Below, one piece after another: positions 45,001-54,211 of a stretch of 64,000 nt of DNA. Within the stretch, counting starts at the first letter, position 1. Every line of letters starts with the position of its first letter. Source of the DNA: Mytilus edulis (Eukaryota > Mollusca > Bivalvia > Mytilida > Mytilidae); contig NC_092354.1 in assembly GCF_963676685.1 (NCBI RefSeq), positions 28,118,193 through 28,182,192 on the forward strand, in the 5' to 3' direction. The position numbers and the translations under genes were made by a program. Under the pieces are notes generated by a model that ran no database searches, was not told where the DNA came from, and was given only the letters and a program-made list of their open reading frames with translations.

Positions 45001-46896
45001 GTGTACGGAGATGTGTCGTTAAATAGTCTATTAATGTCAGGACCAGATCTTACAAATAACCTAGTTGGAATTCTTATGCGATTTCGTAAAAATGCTATTG
45101 CTATAACTGGAGACATTGAGCAAATGTTCTACCAGTTCAGAGTGTCAAATCATCACAGAGACTACCTTAGATTCTTTTGGTACCAGGATAATGACTTTTC
45201 TAAACCTCTCATCGAATATCGTATGACATCTCATGTGTTTGGTAACACGCCTTCACCTGCCGTGGCTTCTTACGGCCTTCGACAAGCTGTTGCAACTTCC
45301 GATGAAGACGTACGTGCTTTCGTATGTAATGATTTTTATGTGGACGATGGTCTCACTTCATTCACCAACAAAGAACAAGCAATCGATCTTGTTAAGAAAA
45401 CTCAAAACGATTTAAAGACAAATGGACATATAAGATTTCACAAGATTGTGTCGAACGATATTGACGTCATGAAAGCTTTCCCCAGTGATGACCTAGGTAA
45501 AGACTTGAAACAGTTGGACTTGTGTTCAGATATATTACCTACTCAACAAAGTCTAGGTATAACATGGGATCTTCATTCCGATAATTTTGTGTTTCATGTA
45601 AATAATGATGTCAAACCTATAACACGAAGAGGACTCCTATCTTCAATAAACAGTTTGTTTGACCCTTTGGGTTTCGTATCACCTATTGTGATTAGCGGTA
45701 AAATTCTTCTCCGTGAAGTAGTTCCACCTGGAACTGACTGGGATGAACCGTTAAGTTCTGAACATGCTGATAGATGGAACCTTTGGCTTGAGTCTTTGAA
45801 ATCTCTTGGCAATTTTGAAATTCCACGAATGATTACTCCTGAGTCAGTGTCGACAGCGCACTATCTTGAGATTCATATTTTTTGTGATGCTTCCGAACAA
45901 GCAATTTCTTCAGTTGCCTATTTGAAATCCGTTAATGAGACTGGAAATGCATCTTTAGGTTTTCTGATGGGAAAAACAAAACTAGCACCTCTGAAAGGTC
46001 ACACAATTCCTAGATTGGAACTTTGTGCTGCTGTTCTTGGCGCTGAGTTAGGTGAAGTCATTTGCGACAACATGAAGCTTTTACCGGAGACTTGTCATTA
46101 CTACACGGACAGTCAAGTTGTCCTAGGATATATTAGCAATACCAAAAGACGATTTTTCACTTACGTCACAAATCGTGTTGATAAAATTCACAAAACGTCA
46201 AATCCGTCTCAGTGGTCCTACATATCAACTGATCAGAATCCAGCTGATGCCGGAACTAGATTTTCAAGCTCACCAGATATGATTCTTGTCACTAGATGGA
46301 TAACAGGTCCGACATGTTTATCATCACATGATGTTATGATTGAAGACAAATCTTATCCGTTAGTAACACCAACTGAGGACAAGGAAATTCGTCCTTTAGT
46401 ATTATCTAAGAAAACAGTTATTCGAAATCCAGAGATCGGTTGTCATCGTTTTACGAATTTTTCAAGTTTGAAAGCTCTCATTAGGGCAGTTTCGTTTTTG
46501 AGACATTTTGTACGTACTTGGAAATCAAAACGTTCTAGTCAAAAAGTGTCTGAAGACAAAGATAGTCCAAAATTTCAAAAGGAGACCGAATCTTTTATAA
46601 TTCGTCAAATTCAGAATGAGATTTTTGAAAAGGAAATTTACAATTTGAACGAACACAAACCAATTTCAAAGGAACGCTCAATGTTGAAATTAGATCCGTT
46701 TGTTGATGAACACGGTGTGGTTAGAGTAGGAGGTAGACTCAAACATTCAGATTTGACACTTGGTGAGAAACATCCGATACTTATTCCTGGTAGTCATCAC
46801 TTCGCCAAACTTATTGTCTTACATTATCACAAACAAATAAAACATCAAGGACGTCATTTAACGGAAGGCAGTATCAGAAGTGCAGATATTGGATAA
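42043..46896 (+). CDS. BEL/Pao Gag-Pol polyprotein (gag, protease, RT, RNase H, integrase zinc part)
   Basis: 1617 codons from an ATG 172 bp after the shared LTR segment. Order: an N-terminal helical, Lys/Glu-rich region (residues 1-210, likely coiled coil); a Ser/Pro linker with a 13-residue direct repeat (PQIPSIVNTVLTS / PQIPSVVNTVFTS, about 245-280); the Gag core of DUF1759 type (about 300-500); Cys/His knuckles (CPLHKAGHTLNDC near 540, CFKCCETNEHFASNC near 573, CAVCGNKRHATAMH near 597). Next come a retropepsin-like site (AAIDDQSNRTLI, near 674), reverse transcriptase with DFYVDDG (near 1100), RNase H with FCDASEQA (near 1280) and YYTDSQVVLGY (near 1351), and the first half of an integrase zinc domain (HYHKQIKHQG, near 1593). 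The frame closes with TAA shortly after, where a single-base change has shifted it. All catalytic motifs examined are present. Confidence 0.92.
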   Translation: MSETREKRDRKFTPKGQTMFDDQSNELREKCEKIWSKIEDLMIIVPSSNTLETLRQLNTDIDSRYKNFCRRSEEYKSFITRADTIESQQLISDYNEYFVTCVSTYRKVNSEIKKKKADLVEQLSQVSSSNGSSKASSKRAKAEAEKVRLEFVRKEGELMKQKAAIEADINIVKQESKVAAAETEVRILEQGDQEQDIISEVCEKKDDISNYVHNVHFQEPVASWLNQQPNIPVVASSASQAFSAAVSVPQIPSIVNTVLTSVPQIPSVVNTVFTSLSSQPNIQPSLSQYPVQTKATSTNSLLHDAMTDITRFMYRKDFLLSRFTNFDDKPEAYESWRASFQSVTRELGVTPFEEMDLLVKWLGTESSKFAKIIRAANAHDPPRGLQRIYDRLQERYGRPEMIESALKRKLNAFQTITNKDCVKLYDLLDILTEIESSMLNPKYTTLLSYYNSSSGINPIVAKLPYFLQEKWTTRASSYKKSHDIAFPPFSLFVSYIRDMCEIRNDPAFSYNSVNSTTNSKQRSSVISRRLDVSSESSVRCPLHKAGHTLNDCRGFRKYPIQDRQKFLREKRICFKCCETNEHFASNCTVNVKCAVCGNKRHATAMHIDRYTQNRTQADNEKPLTADGGEHSEDNVTVKCTTLCGDIRVGRSCGKTVLVDVYLPNSPEKSTRVYAAIDDQSNRTLITPELFDDLGIQGQHAQFNMSSCNGNSTMKCRVADSICVRSIDGKSTFELQDVIECDSIPSELPEIATPEVASAYSHLHRISSYLPPLDPSIKVELLIGRDIPEIHHVQEQITGDKGEPFAQRLALGWVVIGEVCLGKVHAPNKISVRQTHVLNDGRCTTFPLCENNIEISDLKDDIFIRTTNDNKVGLSVEDRQFLSLMDTDFRKDDTGHWSAPLPFKQPKPPIPNNRSQAWKRAQILDTSLRKNQTKREHFMTFMEKVLNSGAAEIAPKVISGECWYLPLFGVYHHKKPDQIRGVFDSSAVYGDVSLNSLLMSGPDLTNNLVGILMRFRKNAIAITGDIEQMFYQFRVSNHHRDYLRFFWYQDNDFSKPLIEYRMTSHVFGNTPSPAVASYGLRQAVATSDEDVRAFVCNDFYVDDGLTSFTNKEQAIDLVKKTQNDLKTNGHIRFHKIVSNDIDVMKAFPSDDLGKDLKQLDLCSDILPTQQSLGITWDLHSDNFVFHVNNDVKPITRRGLLSSINSLFDPLGFVSPIVISGKILLREVVPPGTDWDEPLSSEHADRWNLWLESLKSLGNFEIPRMITPESVSTAHYLEIHIFCDASEQAISSVAYLKSVNETGNASLGFLMGKTKLAPLKGHTIPRLELCAAVLGAELGEVICDNMKLLPETCHYYTDSQVVLGYISNTKRRFFTYVTNRVDKIHKTSNPSQWSYISTDQNPADAGTRFSSSPDMILVTRWITGPTCLSSHDVMIEDKSYPLVTPTEDKEIRPLVLSKKTVIRNPEIGCHRFTNFSSLKALIRAVSFLRHFVRTWKSKRSSQKVSEDKDSPKFQKETESFIIRQIQNEIFEKEIYNLNEHKPISKERSMLKLDPFVDEHGVVRVGGRLKHSDLTLGEKHPILIPGSHHFAKLIVLHYHKQIKHQGRHLTEGSIRSADIG

Positions 46897-46940
46897 TTGG
46901 TCTTAAGCGCCTAGTTAACACTGTTATTTCCGAATGTGTA

Positions 46941-47954
46941 TTGTGTCGTAGATTTCGTGGTAACCTTATGACTCAAAAAATGTCTGATTTACCGGAGGAA
47001 CGACTGAAATCGTGCCCACCTTTTACTTACGTCGGAGTGGATTGTTTTGGTCCTTGGGACATTGTGACTAGACGAACTCGTGGAGGAAGCGTCAACTCAA
47101 AACGATGGGCTGTACTATTTTCATGTATGTCATCTAGAGCTGTACACATTGAGGTTATTGAAGAGATGAGCACCTCATCTTTTATTAATGCGCTACGACG
47201 GTTCGTGTCATTAAGAGGCAAAGTTGAGGAATTCTTTTCCGACCGAGGGACAAATTTCGTTGGAGCAGCGAATGAACTTGGAATTCCTGCAATATGTGTG
47301 GAAGATAGAACTTTGAAAACCTTTCTTAACGAAAAAGGTACTGTTTGGAAGTTCAACACCCCATATTCTTCACATATGGGAGGCTCGTGGGAACGACTCA
47401 TAGGCATTGCTCGCCGCATTATTGACTCTATTCTTTATGATGCAAGACACAACAAACTAACACACGAGGTTCTGTGCACCTTTATGGCGGAAACAACGGC
47501 CATCATGAACTCTCGTCCATTAATTCCAATTTCATCAGACCCTGATTCACCGTGTGTTTTGTCGCCAAATGCTCTGCTAACTACCAAAACCATTGACTGT
47601 GATGAAGATTTTAGTCATTTGAACATTCGAGATGTATACACTACTCAATGGAAATTCGTTCAAGTACTAGCTGAACAGTTTTGGACTCAGTGGCGTCGCG
47701 AGTACTTACAAACGTTGCAATCTCGACGAAAATGGCAACAAACTCAGGAGAACATTAAAGAAGGTGATACCGTTATTCTCAAGGATGGTGATCAACACAG
47801 AAACCTTTGGCCAATAGGACTTATTGAACATATATTTCCTAGTAAAGACAATTTAGTTAGGAAAGTGTTAGTAAGAACAATCAGAGACGGACAAGTTCGT
47901 GTATATGTGCGACCAATCACACAAACTGTTCTTTTGTGTCGCAATGCATTGTAA
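46941..47954 (+). CDS. BEL/Pao integrase, continued in a second frame
   Basis: This is not a separate gene. The first codon here is a TTG in mid-domain, and the frame is open upstream to at least 46880, overlapping the end of the preceding frame. It carries the Cys pair of the zinc domain (CVLCRR at its start). Then come the DDE integrase core, with Asp in GVDCFGPWDI (about residue 33), Asp in FFSDRGTNF (about 100) and Glu in GGSWERL (about 151). The C-terminal domain of DUF5641 type follows (ILKDGDQHRNLWPIGLIEHI, near 287). It ends 135 bp before the 3' LTR. The frame is offset from Gag-Pol by one base loss or gain between about 46870 and 46893. The break falls inside a domain, so it is a mutation rather than a programmed shift. 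Confidence 0.92.
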   Translation: MCRRFRGNLMTQKMSDLPEERLKSCPPFTYVGVDCFGPWDIVTRRTRGGSVNSKRWAVLFSCMSSRAVHIEVIEEMSTSSFINALRRFVSLRGKVEEFFSDRGTNFVGAANELGIPAICVEDRTLKTFLNEKGTVWKFNTPYSSHMGGSWERLIGIARRIIDSILYDARHNKLTHEVLCTFMAETTAIMNSRPLIPISSDPDSPCVLSPNALLTTKTIDCDEDFSHLNIRDVYTTQWKFVQVLAEQFWTQWRREYLQTLQSRRKWQQTQENIKEGDTVILKDGDQHRNLWPIGLIEHIFPSKDNLVRKVLVRTIRDGQVRVYVRPITQTVLLCRNAL

Positions 47955-48079
47955 AAGACTGATATTATTGAGTTTTTGTCTGTATTATTGACATTAGTTA
48001 GTTAAACTAATTTTTGAGGGTTTATATGTATTGAAGGTCATACTTTTCTTTTTATGAATGTGGTGATATTTTTCATATC

Positions 48080-48089
48080 AGACGGGGAG
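48080..48089 (+). promoter_or_regulatory. Polypurine tract
   Basis: AGACGGGGAG lies immediately before the 3' LTR (TGTTCTG). This is the expected position for plus-strand priming. Confidence 0.6.
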
Positions 48090-48657
48090 TGTTCTGTTTG
48101 TATATCATACTTATTATCAGTAAATTAATCACTTTATTTTTGAGAAATTTAATTGTTTACTTTCATTTTGACCTTATGTGATTGTACTTTCACTTTCACT
48201 TTAAAGTTGCTTTCACTTTCACTTTCACTTTTATTTTGTTGATATCCTGTTTCCTGTTTTGAATTGTGAACCACAATGACATTGGACCAATGTTAATCTT
48301 TATCTAGCGAGTAGCTTAACCATCCGTTTATGGCAAACCACTATGTAAGTTAAATATTTATTACTAAGGTTTATATTTTGTATGTGCATATTTATTTTTG
48401 ATGCAATTAAGTTAATTATGAAGTTCTAGAGCAAAGTATTTACATACATTTTTCCTATGATATTTTGAGTAAGGAACCCCGTCTGAGCTATATTTCTAGT
48501 GTTTCTGTTCAAGCATTTGTCAAGTTTGAATATTTCATAACACATTCATTTATTTAATTTGATTTTGAAGTTGTTAAATGCTGTTTTTTGTATCTACTAA
48601 ACTTGCTCAACTATGTCAATTTTAAGCTAGAAAACTACACTTTTATTGTTGTATTTT
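48090..48657 (+). repeat. 3' LTR of the BEL element
   Basis: Matches 41302-41870 with about two to three differences near 48129-48134 (ATCACTTTATTT against ATTACTTTTATTT). It then joins the interrupted retroposon at ATCAACC. The sequence beyond 41870 in the 5' copy has no counterpart here. Confidence 0.9.
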
Positions 48658-48757
48658 ATCAACCTACCAATTGTGTTCATTGTGAACTTGTTCTCGTCCT
48701 GAATATGCATGAAATATTTGCCACTGGACGTTAAGCAACCAACAATCAATCAATCTA
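48658..48757 (+). repeat. (CAAT)n retroposon, 3' part
   Basis: Continues the element broken at 41301: ATCAACCTACC, GTGAACTTGTTCTCGTCC, TGAAATATTTGCCACTGGAC, GTTAAGCAACC and the tail AACAATCAATCAATC. It is followed by the right target duplication TGTATGTTAAA (48758-48768). Confidence 0.9.
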
Positions 48758-48882
48758 TGTATGTTAAAGTGTTTCTATTTTTATGCAGCATTTGCATTAT
48801 CGAAAATACATAAAAGTCAAATACTAAAAATGTTGCAAATTATAATTAGAGTAATTTCGTAAAGTATCCTACTTAACCACAA

Positions 48883-48986
48883 TTTAATTTGTTTTACTAA
48901 AAAAGAAAGATATGTTCCTACCTACCTAACAATATTTAATTTGTTTTACTAAAAAAGAAAGATATGTTCCTACCTACCTAACAATA
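48883..48986. repeat. Perfect 52-bp tandem duplication
   Basis: TTTAATTTGTTTTACTAAAA...ACCTACCTAACAATA occurs twice head to tail without a difference. It is recent or an assembly slip. Confidence 0.9.
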
Positions 48987-49833
48987 TTTGTTATCCTTAA
49001 GTAGGGGAACAGCAAACAATTAATTAAGTCTGGCATTTCACAAATGCAGTTTGATTTTTATTTTAGCAATCAACAAAAGTATGCAAGGACCCTAACCTAA
49101 GTTGCTATAGTGGATAGCTTACCTATTATGGCCTTATAATAACAGCACCATTTCTGAGGTCACAAAGGGATTTGCATCCCCCAGTTCCTTTTCAGTATAG
49201 AAGGCCCTCAAAAGCCTGGCTGCTAACTTCCCCTGGAATTGACAGCCCCAAATATTATAGCCTTAGTCTTAATAGGAATACAACAAAACGTTTTGGGGCA
49301 TAATTTTATCATCTAAAACAAAAGAAAAATCTATTAATAAGAATATTAATTAGTATATGAATGTATTGTTCACATCAGGAGTAATAAAATGTCTTCCATG
49401 AAAGTTGACATTATACATGTATAACAACAGCACATCAGTATGATACGGATTTTGCCATGTATTTTTTTTCTATATTATAGCTGTACTCTCATTTATCCAA
49501 AATTTCTTTCAGATTCTTCACCTGTATTAAATTTGGACATTCCTGCTCCTGAGAGCAATCTTAATCTTGTGATAATGCTGCATCATTGTCTTCTGATTCT
49601 TCATCCCCGTTTCCTCTCTGAAAAAAAACCCCACTCAATTTAAAAGTTGTTTTTAACAAAATTGCTGCAATTTTTTAAGTGATACTCTGAGGCGGTAGGG
49701 GAGAAAGAAAGTGAACTGTGGTTTATTTTTAGCAATATTACTAATTCGTCGACGTTATAGGGCTGTCTTGACTTTGTATATAGAAAGATGGACATGGGCT
49801 GTCAAGATGAAGAATAAAATCCCTGTTTATTTA
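48987..49833. other. Mostly unassigned; one acidic exon-like stretch
   Basis: On the minus strand at about 49625-49515, CAGAGAGG opens a frame rich in Glu/Asp (GDEESEDNDAALSQD) that meets a TAA, then continues open to AATACAGGTGAAG, which resembles a donor. It may be a decayed exon. The plus-strand frame there (49440-49643) is not convincing. Confidence 0.25.
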
Positions 49834-51121
49834 TCATTTGTATATTTAAAATTGAGAATGGAAATGGGGAATGAGTCAAAGAGACAACAACCCGACCAAA
49901 TAAAAAACAACAGCAGAAGGTCACCAACAGGTCTTCAATGTAGCGAGAAATTCCCGCACCCGGAGGCGTCCTTCAGCTAAACAAATATATACTAGTTCAG
50001 TGATAATGAACGCCATACTAATTTCCAAATTGTACACAAGAAACTAATATAAAAATAATACAAGACTAACAAAGGCCAGAGGCTCCTGACTTGGGACAGG
50101 CGCAAAAATGCGGCGGGGTTAAACATGTTTGTGAGATCTCAACCCTCCCCCTATACCTCTAACCAATGTAGAAAAATAAACGCATAATAATAAGCACATT
50201 TAAATTCAGTTCAAGAGAAGTCCGAGTCTGATGTCAGAAGATGTAACCAAAGAAAATAAACAAAATGACAATAATACATAAATAACAACAGACTACTAGC
50301 AGTTAACTGACATGCCAGCTCCAGACTTCAATTAAACTGACTGAAAGATTATGATTTCATCATATGAACATCAGGCACAATCCTTCCCGTTAGGGGTTTA
50401 GTATCATACCATCATAACATATATAAGAACATAACCCGTGTCATGCCAACAACTGTTTTTAGAATAAATGTCTTTAGTTCCGACGCAAAGACCTTATCAG
50501 AGACTCAATATTAACGCCAAAATATGCAATCTTTAATGACTTGACAACAGTATCGTAATTATATCCCTTCTTAATCAGTCTATTTAAAGGTTTTGTAAGT
50601 TTCTGAGGTGAATACTGACACCTTTGTGCTTTATAAAGAATATTTCCATAAAAAATTGGATGTGAAATACCTGAACGTATGAAAAGTCTGCATGTTGAGC
50701 TATATTTACGAATGATGTCTTTATACCGATGATAAAATTCAGTAAAAGTTTTGACTAGTTTGTGATATCGAAAACCCTGGTGTAATAATTTTTCAGTAAT
50801 ACATAAATTTCTCTCGTTAAAATCTAAAACATTGTTACAAACACGAGCGAATCGTACAAGTTGAGATATATAAACACCGTAAGATGGTGATAAGGGAACG
50901 TCACCATCTAAAAACGGATAATTAACGATAGGAAATGAAAAATCATCCCTTTTATCATAAATTTTAGTATTCAGCTTTCCGTTAGTGATATAGATATCAA
51001 GATCGAGGAAAGGGCAGTGGTCATTATTAGTATTAGCTTTATTTAAAGTAAGTTCAGCAGGATAAATTTCATTAATATACATACTGACGTCGTCATCTAT
51101 ATTGCGTGCGGTTTTGTCCAT
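49834..51121 (-). mobile_element. 5'-truncated Penelope-like retroelement
   Basis: A minus-strand unit with the RT fragment at 51121-50474 followed by a 3' tail to about 49834. The tail matches the solitary 3' end at 30495-30855, so the unit boundary at the 3' side is supported by a second copy. The 5' half, including any nuclease, is missing. Confidence 0.7.
50474..51121 (-). pseudogene. Reverse transcriptase fragment, Penelope-like type
   Basis: 215 codons. They start in the region of RT box C, which is damaged: NIDDDVSM is found where an aromatic-x-D-D box is expected, with a loss of about 6 residues compared with the 1160 copy. Then come FLDLDIYITNGKLNTKIYDK (about 39-58), the FSFPIVNYPFLDGDVP segment, the thumb GVYISQLVRFARVC (about 82-95), and a C-terminal region with ISHPIFYGNILYKAQRCQ and a basic stretch to RSLRRN. 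It is clearly homologous to 1160-1678 but belongs to another subfamily with a longer C terminus. The upstream palm is missing, so it cannot encode an active enzyme. Confidence 0.75.
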
Positions 51122-51257
51122 ACATTACTATGTATCCCTTTATTTTGTATTATGATATTGAATTTCATGATTAACCAAAATCAGCTGACTTGAAAGTAAA
51201 GAAATACCCATTAAGTAGCTTAGACGAGACATACATTATTTGCCAATGAACTAAACT

Positions 51258-51270
51258 TGTTTCCATCAAA
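51258..51270. repeat. Target-site duplication, left
   Basis: TGTTTCCATCAAA, repeated exactly at 51699-51711 on the other side of the retroposon. Confidence 0.85.
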
Positions 51271-51698
51271 ATCCCCAAGGGTGACTGGGGTATAGAAATA
51301 TGGTCACTTGGTCTTCTCCCGACCGGCAGTAAAACGCTTGCCGAAGTGGGGCGTCCGTTTGGCTGTGCGGGATGTATCAAGTTTGCAGTCACGTCCGGTC
51401 AGAAGGGGACGTTAAATCCGATGCCTCGTGTAAAGAGAGTGCCACGCTCTCTGCACGTTAAGAACCCTTGCAACAACTCTTTGAGGGGTCCGTAGGTGGC
51501 CTGTTGCAAGGCAAAATTTCTGTCCTTATCCAATATACCCTCATTTTCCAGTGGCAGTCCAAATTTCTCCGACCATCATCCCAGTTGGCCACTATTGTAT
51601 CAACCTACCTATTGTATTTATTGTGAACTTGTTCTCGTCCTGAATATGCATGAAATATTTGCCACTGGACGTTAAGCAACCAACAATCAATCAATCAA
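51271..51698 (+). mobile_element. (CAAT)n short retroposon, full copy
   Basis: 428 bp from ATCCCCAAGGGTGACTGGGG to a tail of AACAATCAATCAATCAA, flanked by a perfect 13-bp target-site duplication. There is no open frame of note and no poly-A, only the (CAAT)-type tail. Other copies here: 41031+48658 (split), 62434 (5'-truncated, with its own duplication), 35388 (inverted), and fragments at 28498, 28618 and 54945. Variable 5' truncation with a constant 3' end and duplications of 10-13 bp indicates target-primed reverse transcription. It is thus a SINE, or the 3' end of a LINE. I saw no clear tRNA promoter boxes. Confidence 0.85.
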
Positions 51699-51909
51699 TG
51701 TTTCCATCAAATCAATTAAGGTACCCACTAATGTTTGCCAAAACTTAGTAATTGATATAGTATGAGTGTACAACAAAACTTGTGGTTCTGGTTTAGACAT
51801 GTCAACAATAGACTTTTGTACTACTGTACTATGAAAATGGGAAATATTAAAGTATTAGTTATTTGTTGGTGAAATCCACATGATTCATGTCTTAAATACC
51901 AGCTAAATA

Positions 51910-52075
51910 CTAGATTGCCAAAGTACCTTACATCAGTGATTTCTGCTGTGGTATCATCTCTTTTAGCAATAATGGTATCAGGCTCAGGATCATCACCAGT
52001 GTCAGTATGAAGGTCATCTTCATCATTATCCTTATCAATTTAATCTGGAACATCATCCAGGGGTTGTTTCTAAAT
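51910..52075 (-). pseudogene. Decayed acidic exon
   Basis: On the minus strand ATTATTTAG (acceptor) is followed by KQPLDDVPD, a TAA stop, then an Asp/Glu-rich run (IDKDNDEDDLHTDTGDDPEP) and AKRDDTTAEITDV before a GTAAG/GTACTT donor-like end. One frame is open except for that stop. The family is unknown. Confidence 0.35.
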
Positions 52076-52249
52076 AATACATATATATATTTAGTTAATC
52101 TTTTATTTTTATTTAATGCAAAAATCAGAGTCGGATTATATTCTCTCAAATACCTTAGACTGTCCCCTCAAATCAAATATTCCGTACCTTAGACTTCAAA
52201 TCTATCTAGAGCGTATACTGACTGGGGATTATTATTCAGCTATCATAAA

Positions 52250-52286
52250 ATGGCTGGGGCGTTTGGGGTTCAACACTGTTTCGTAG
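52250..52286 (+). CDS. Possible short first exon
   Basis: ATGGCTGGGGCGTTTGGGG opens a 12-codon frame (MAGAFGVQHCFV) that ends TTTCGTAG followed by GTAAATAA, a good donor. It is slightly more G+C-rich than its surroundings. The Cys near the end could be the first ligand of a zinc domain continued in a later exon, but none was found. Confidence 0.25.
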
Positions 52287-52837
52287 GTAAATAATATTGA
52301 TTTTTTTTTCTCTATCGATTAGACCTGCTAGGTGTGTTTTAACATGACTGCACAGCAATGTAATGGTTAGACTGTTTCCTCATGTAATGAACGCTTGTTA
52401 AGTAATTGTATTATTCAAAATATTGTAACAAATATCAACGTTTATGGTTTTGTAATATAATTTTGTTTAAATGAGCAATTTAAGGGGAGATAACTCTTTT
52501 AGTACAAAATTTATATTGGGCTAATAGGGATTTTTTTTATTTTTGCTTGATGATTTCAATAGCCCTGTTGGAAGAACTACTAGCCCAGCAAAACTGACCT
52601 GCTAGCCCTAGTATGCCTCACAAATTCAGAGTTTGCTGCAATAACAATGCATTATATAAAGTTAACAATTTGTATCCATTGTACAGTAGATTTGTGCAAA
52701 TTGGATACCCAAAACTTGGCAAAAACTATCCAATTACTGGCATTAGCATATATATTCAATTAATTGATAATTGAATATTCACGGAATATTCTGTAATAAC
52801 GAGTTACCCAAATCCCGACATGATACAAGTCTTCACC
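52287..52837. other. Unassigned AT-rich sequence
   Basis: Nothing recognised between the possible exon and the CACTA terminus. Confidence 0.25.
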
Positions 52838-52840
52838 ACT

Positions 52841-53370
52841 CACTACTGGACGAAAAAACAACTGTCCATACCAGTAACAGTCGTTGTACGACTGTCTTAG
52901 TCTGTAAAAGACAAGTAATGACTGTCTAATCTGTCATATTTCGTTGCAACAGTTCATTTATGTCTGTCCCAACTTTTCTACGGGTTGTGAAAGTCAAAAA
53001 ATGCTACCATCAGTCATTTCAGAACTGTTGCAGTGGTTTACGGTGTTGTCACAGTCAAAATATATTTATTACAGTCTTTCTAATAGTTGTGGCAGTTGCA
53101 TAATGTCCGTCCCAACCTTTTAATAGTTGGGACAGTTAAAATTTGTTTGTGTCAACTTTTCAGACGTTGATGCAGTCAAAAAATGTTTGTCTCAACGTTT
53201 TTAGAGTTGGGACAGTCGTTAAATGTTTGTTACAACTTTCTAAAGGTTGGCACAGTCATTAAATGTTTATTACAACTTATAAAAGGTTGACACAGTCGTT
53301 AAATGTTTAAAACAAACACTTCAAAGGTTGATACAGTCGGTAAATGTTTTAATACAAATATTTTAGCGTA
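52841..53370. repeat. CACTA left terminus with subterminal repeats
   Basis: After the 45-bp inverted terminus come about eight units of roughly 55-60 bp (for example CAACTTTCTAAAGGTTGGCA, CAGTCATTAAATGTTTATTA). Each has a short internal dyad (CAAC...GTTG). Confidence 0.75.
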
Positions 53371-54211
53371 ACGGTAGTCCATCAGTGTAAAAAAAAAATC
53401 ACGTCTGACCCGGCTCTCAAGATTTGATTTTGTTGTGAAATAGTCCATTACTTATACTATTATCGTCTATCGGGCGATTGTAAACTTGTTTTGCTGTTTA
53501 TTCACTTATTTTGCGATCGTTGTTTGTCTTTTGTCGTTTTCCATTTATTGCCGTAGCATTGTCCTTTCATTTTTGACAGTCATGTGCGTTTGACTTTAAA
53601 TAATCCTTTTGATATCCTTACTTTTTATTTTATAATATCTGTTTTATAACATTTTCGTTCATAACTGGTTTTAAAAACCAGAAGCTTTCGTTTAAAATAG
53701 AGTTTTAATATTATTGCAGAAGAATGAGAAGATGATAATGGATTCATTCAAATTCATATTTGATAAATTCTGCGCAATAGAAAAATGTACAAGGGTGTAC
53801 CTGAAATAAATTTAAAGATTATGACTAAGTTACCAATATTGTACAGCATAATAAACCCGTTTTAATTCGAATTACACCAAGAGGGACATTTCCGATGATT
53901 AAAAAAATAATTAGTAAAATCTGTCAAGTTTCATTAAAAACGGAAAACAATTCTTCACCGTAAACGATTTATCCACTTTAATTTTTTGTCGGCAAAAAAA
54001 CAAAAAAACCGGGACCTCAGGTCGGCAAACTATATTTTTACACAGGTAACTACAGATGTTAGACCACATGTTCAATAATCTGAGCTGGAAAATACAATCG
54101 GTGAGTAGAAATTATCAATATTTTAAAGCATGTCTATCGAATAATCATGGATTCATAATTTTGAAGGGAAAATGTGCACATTTGTCGGCTTACAGATCTA
54201 CCTTACAATGT
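53371..54211. other. CACTA interior, unassigned
   Basis: No coding frame of note. Confidence 0.3.

Larger units (their letters stand above)
41302..48657 (+). mobile_element. BEL/Pao LTR retrotransposon, nearly complete
   Basis: The element is bounded by direct repeats of 569 and 568 bp that differ at only about two to three positions. It encodes Gag, protease, reverse transcriptase, RNase H and integrase in the BEL/Pao order, with no envelope gene. There is one frameshift in the integrase zinc-binding region. The insertion lies inside a short retroposon. The LTR similarity indicates a very recent insertion. No target-site duplication is evident (left flank CTAGTA, right flank ATCAAC), so the right boundary may be altered. 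BEL/Pao elements replicate through an RNA intermediate assembled in cytoplasmic particles. Confidence 0.93.

Noticed and set aside
47027..47419. 130-residue minus-strand frame
   Set aside because: Antisense shadow of the integrase core.
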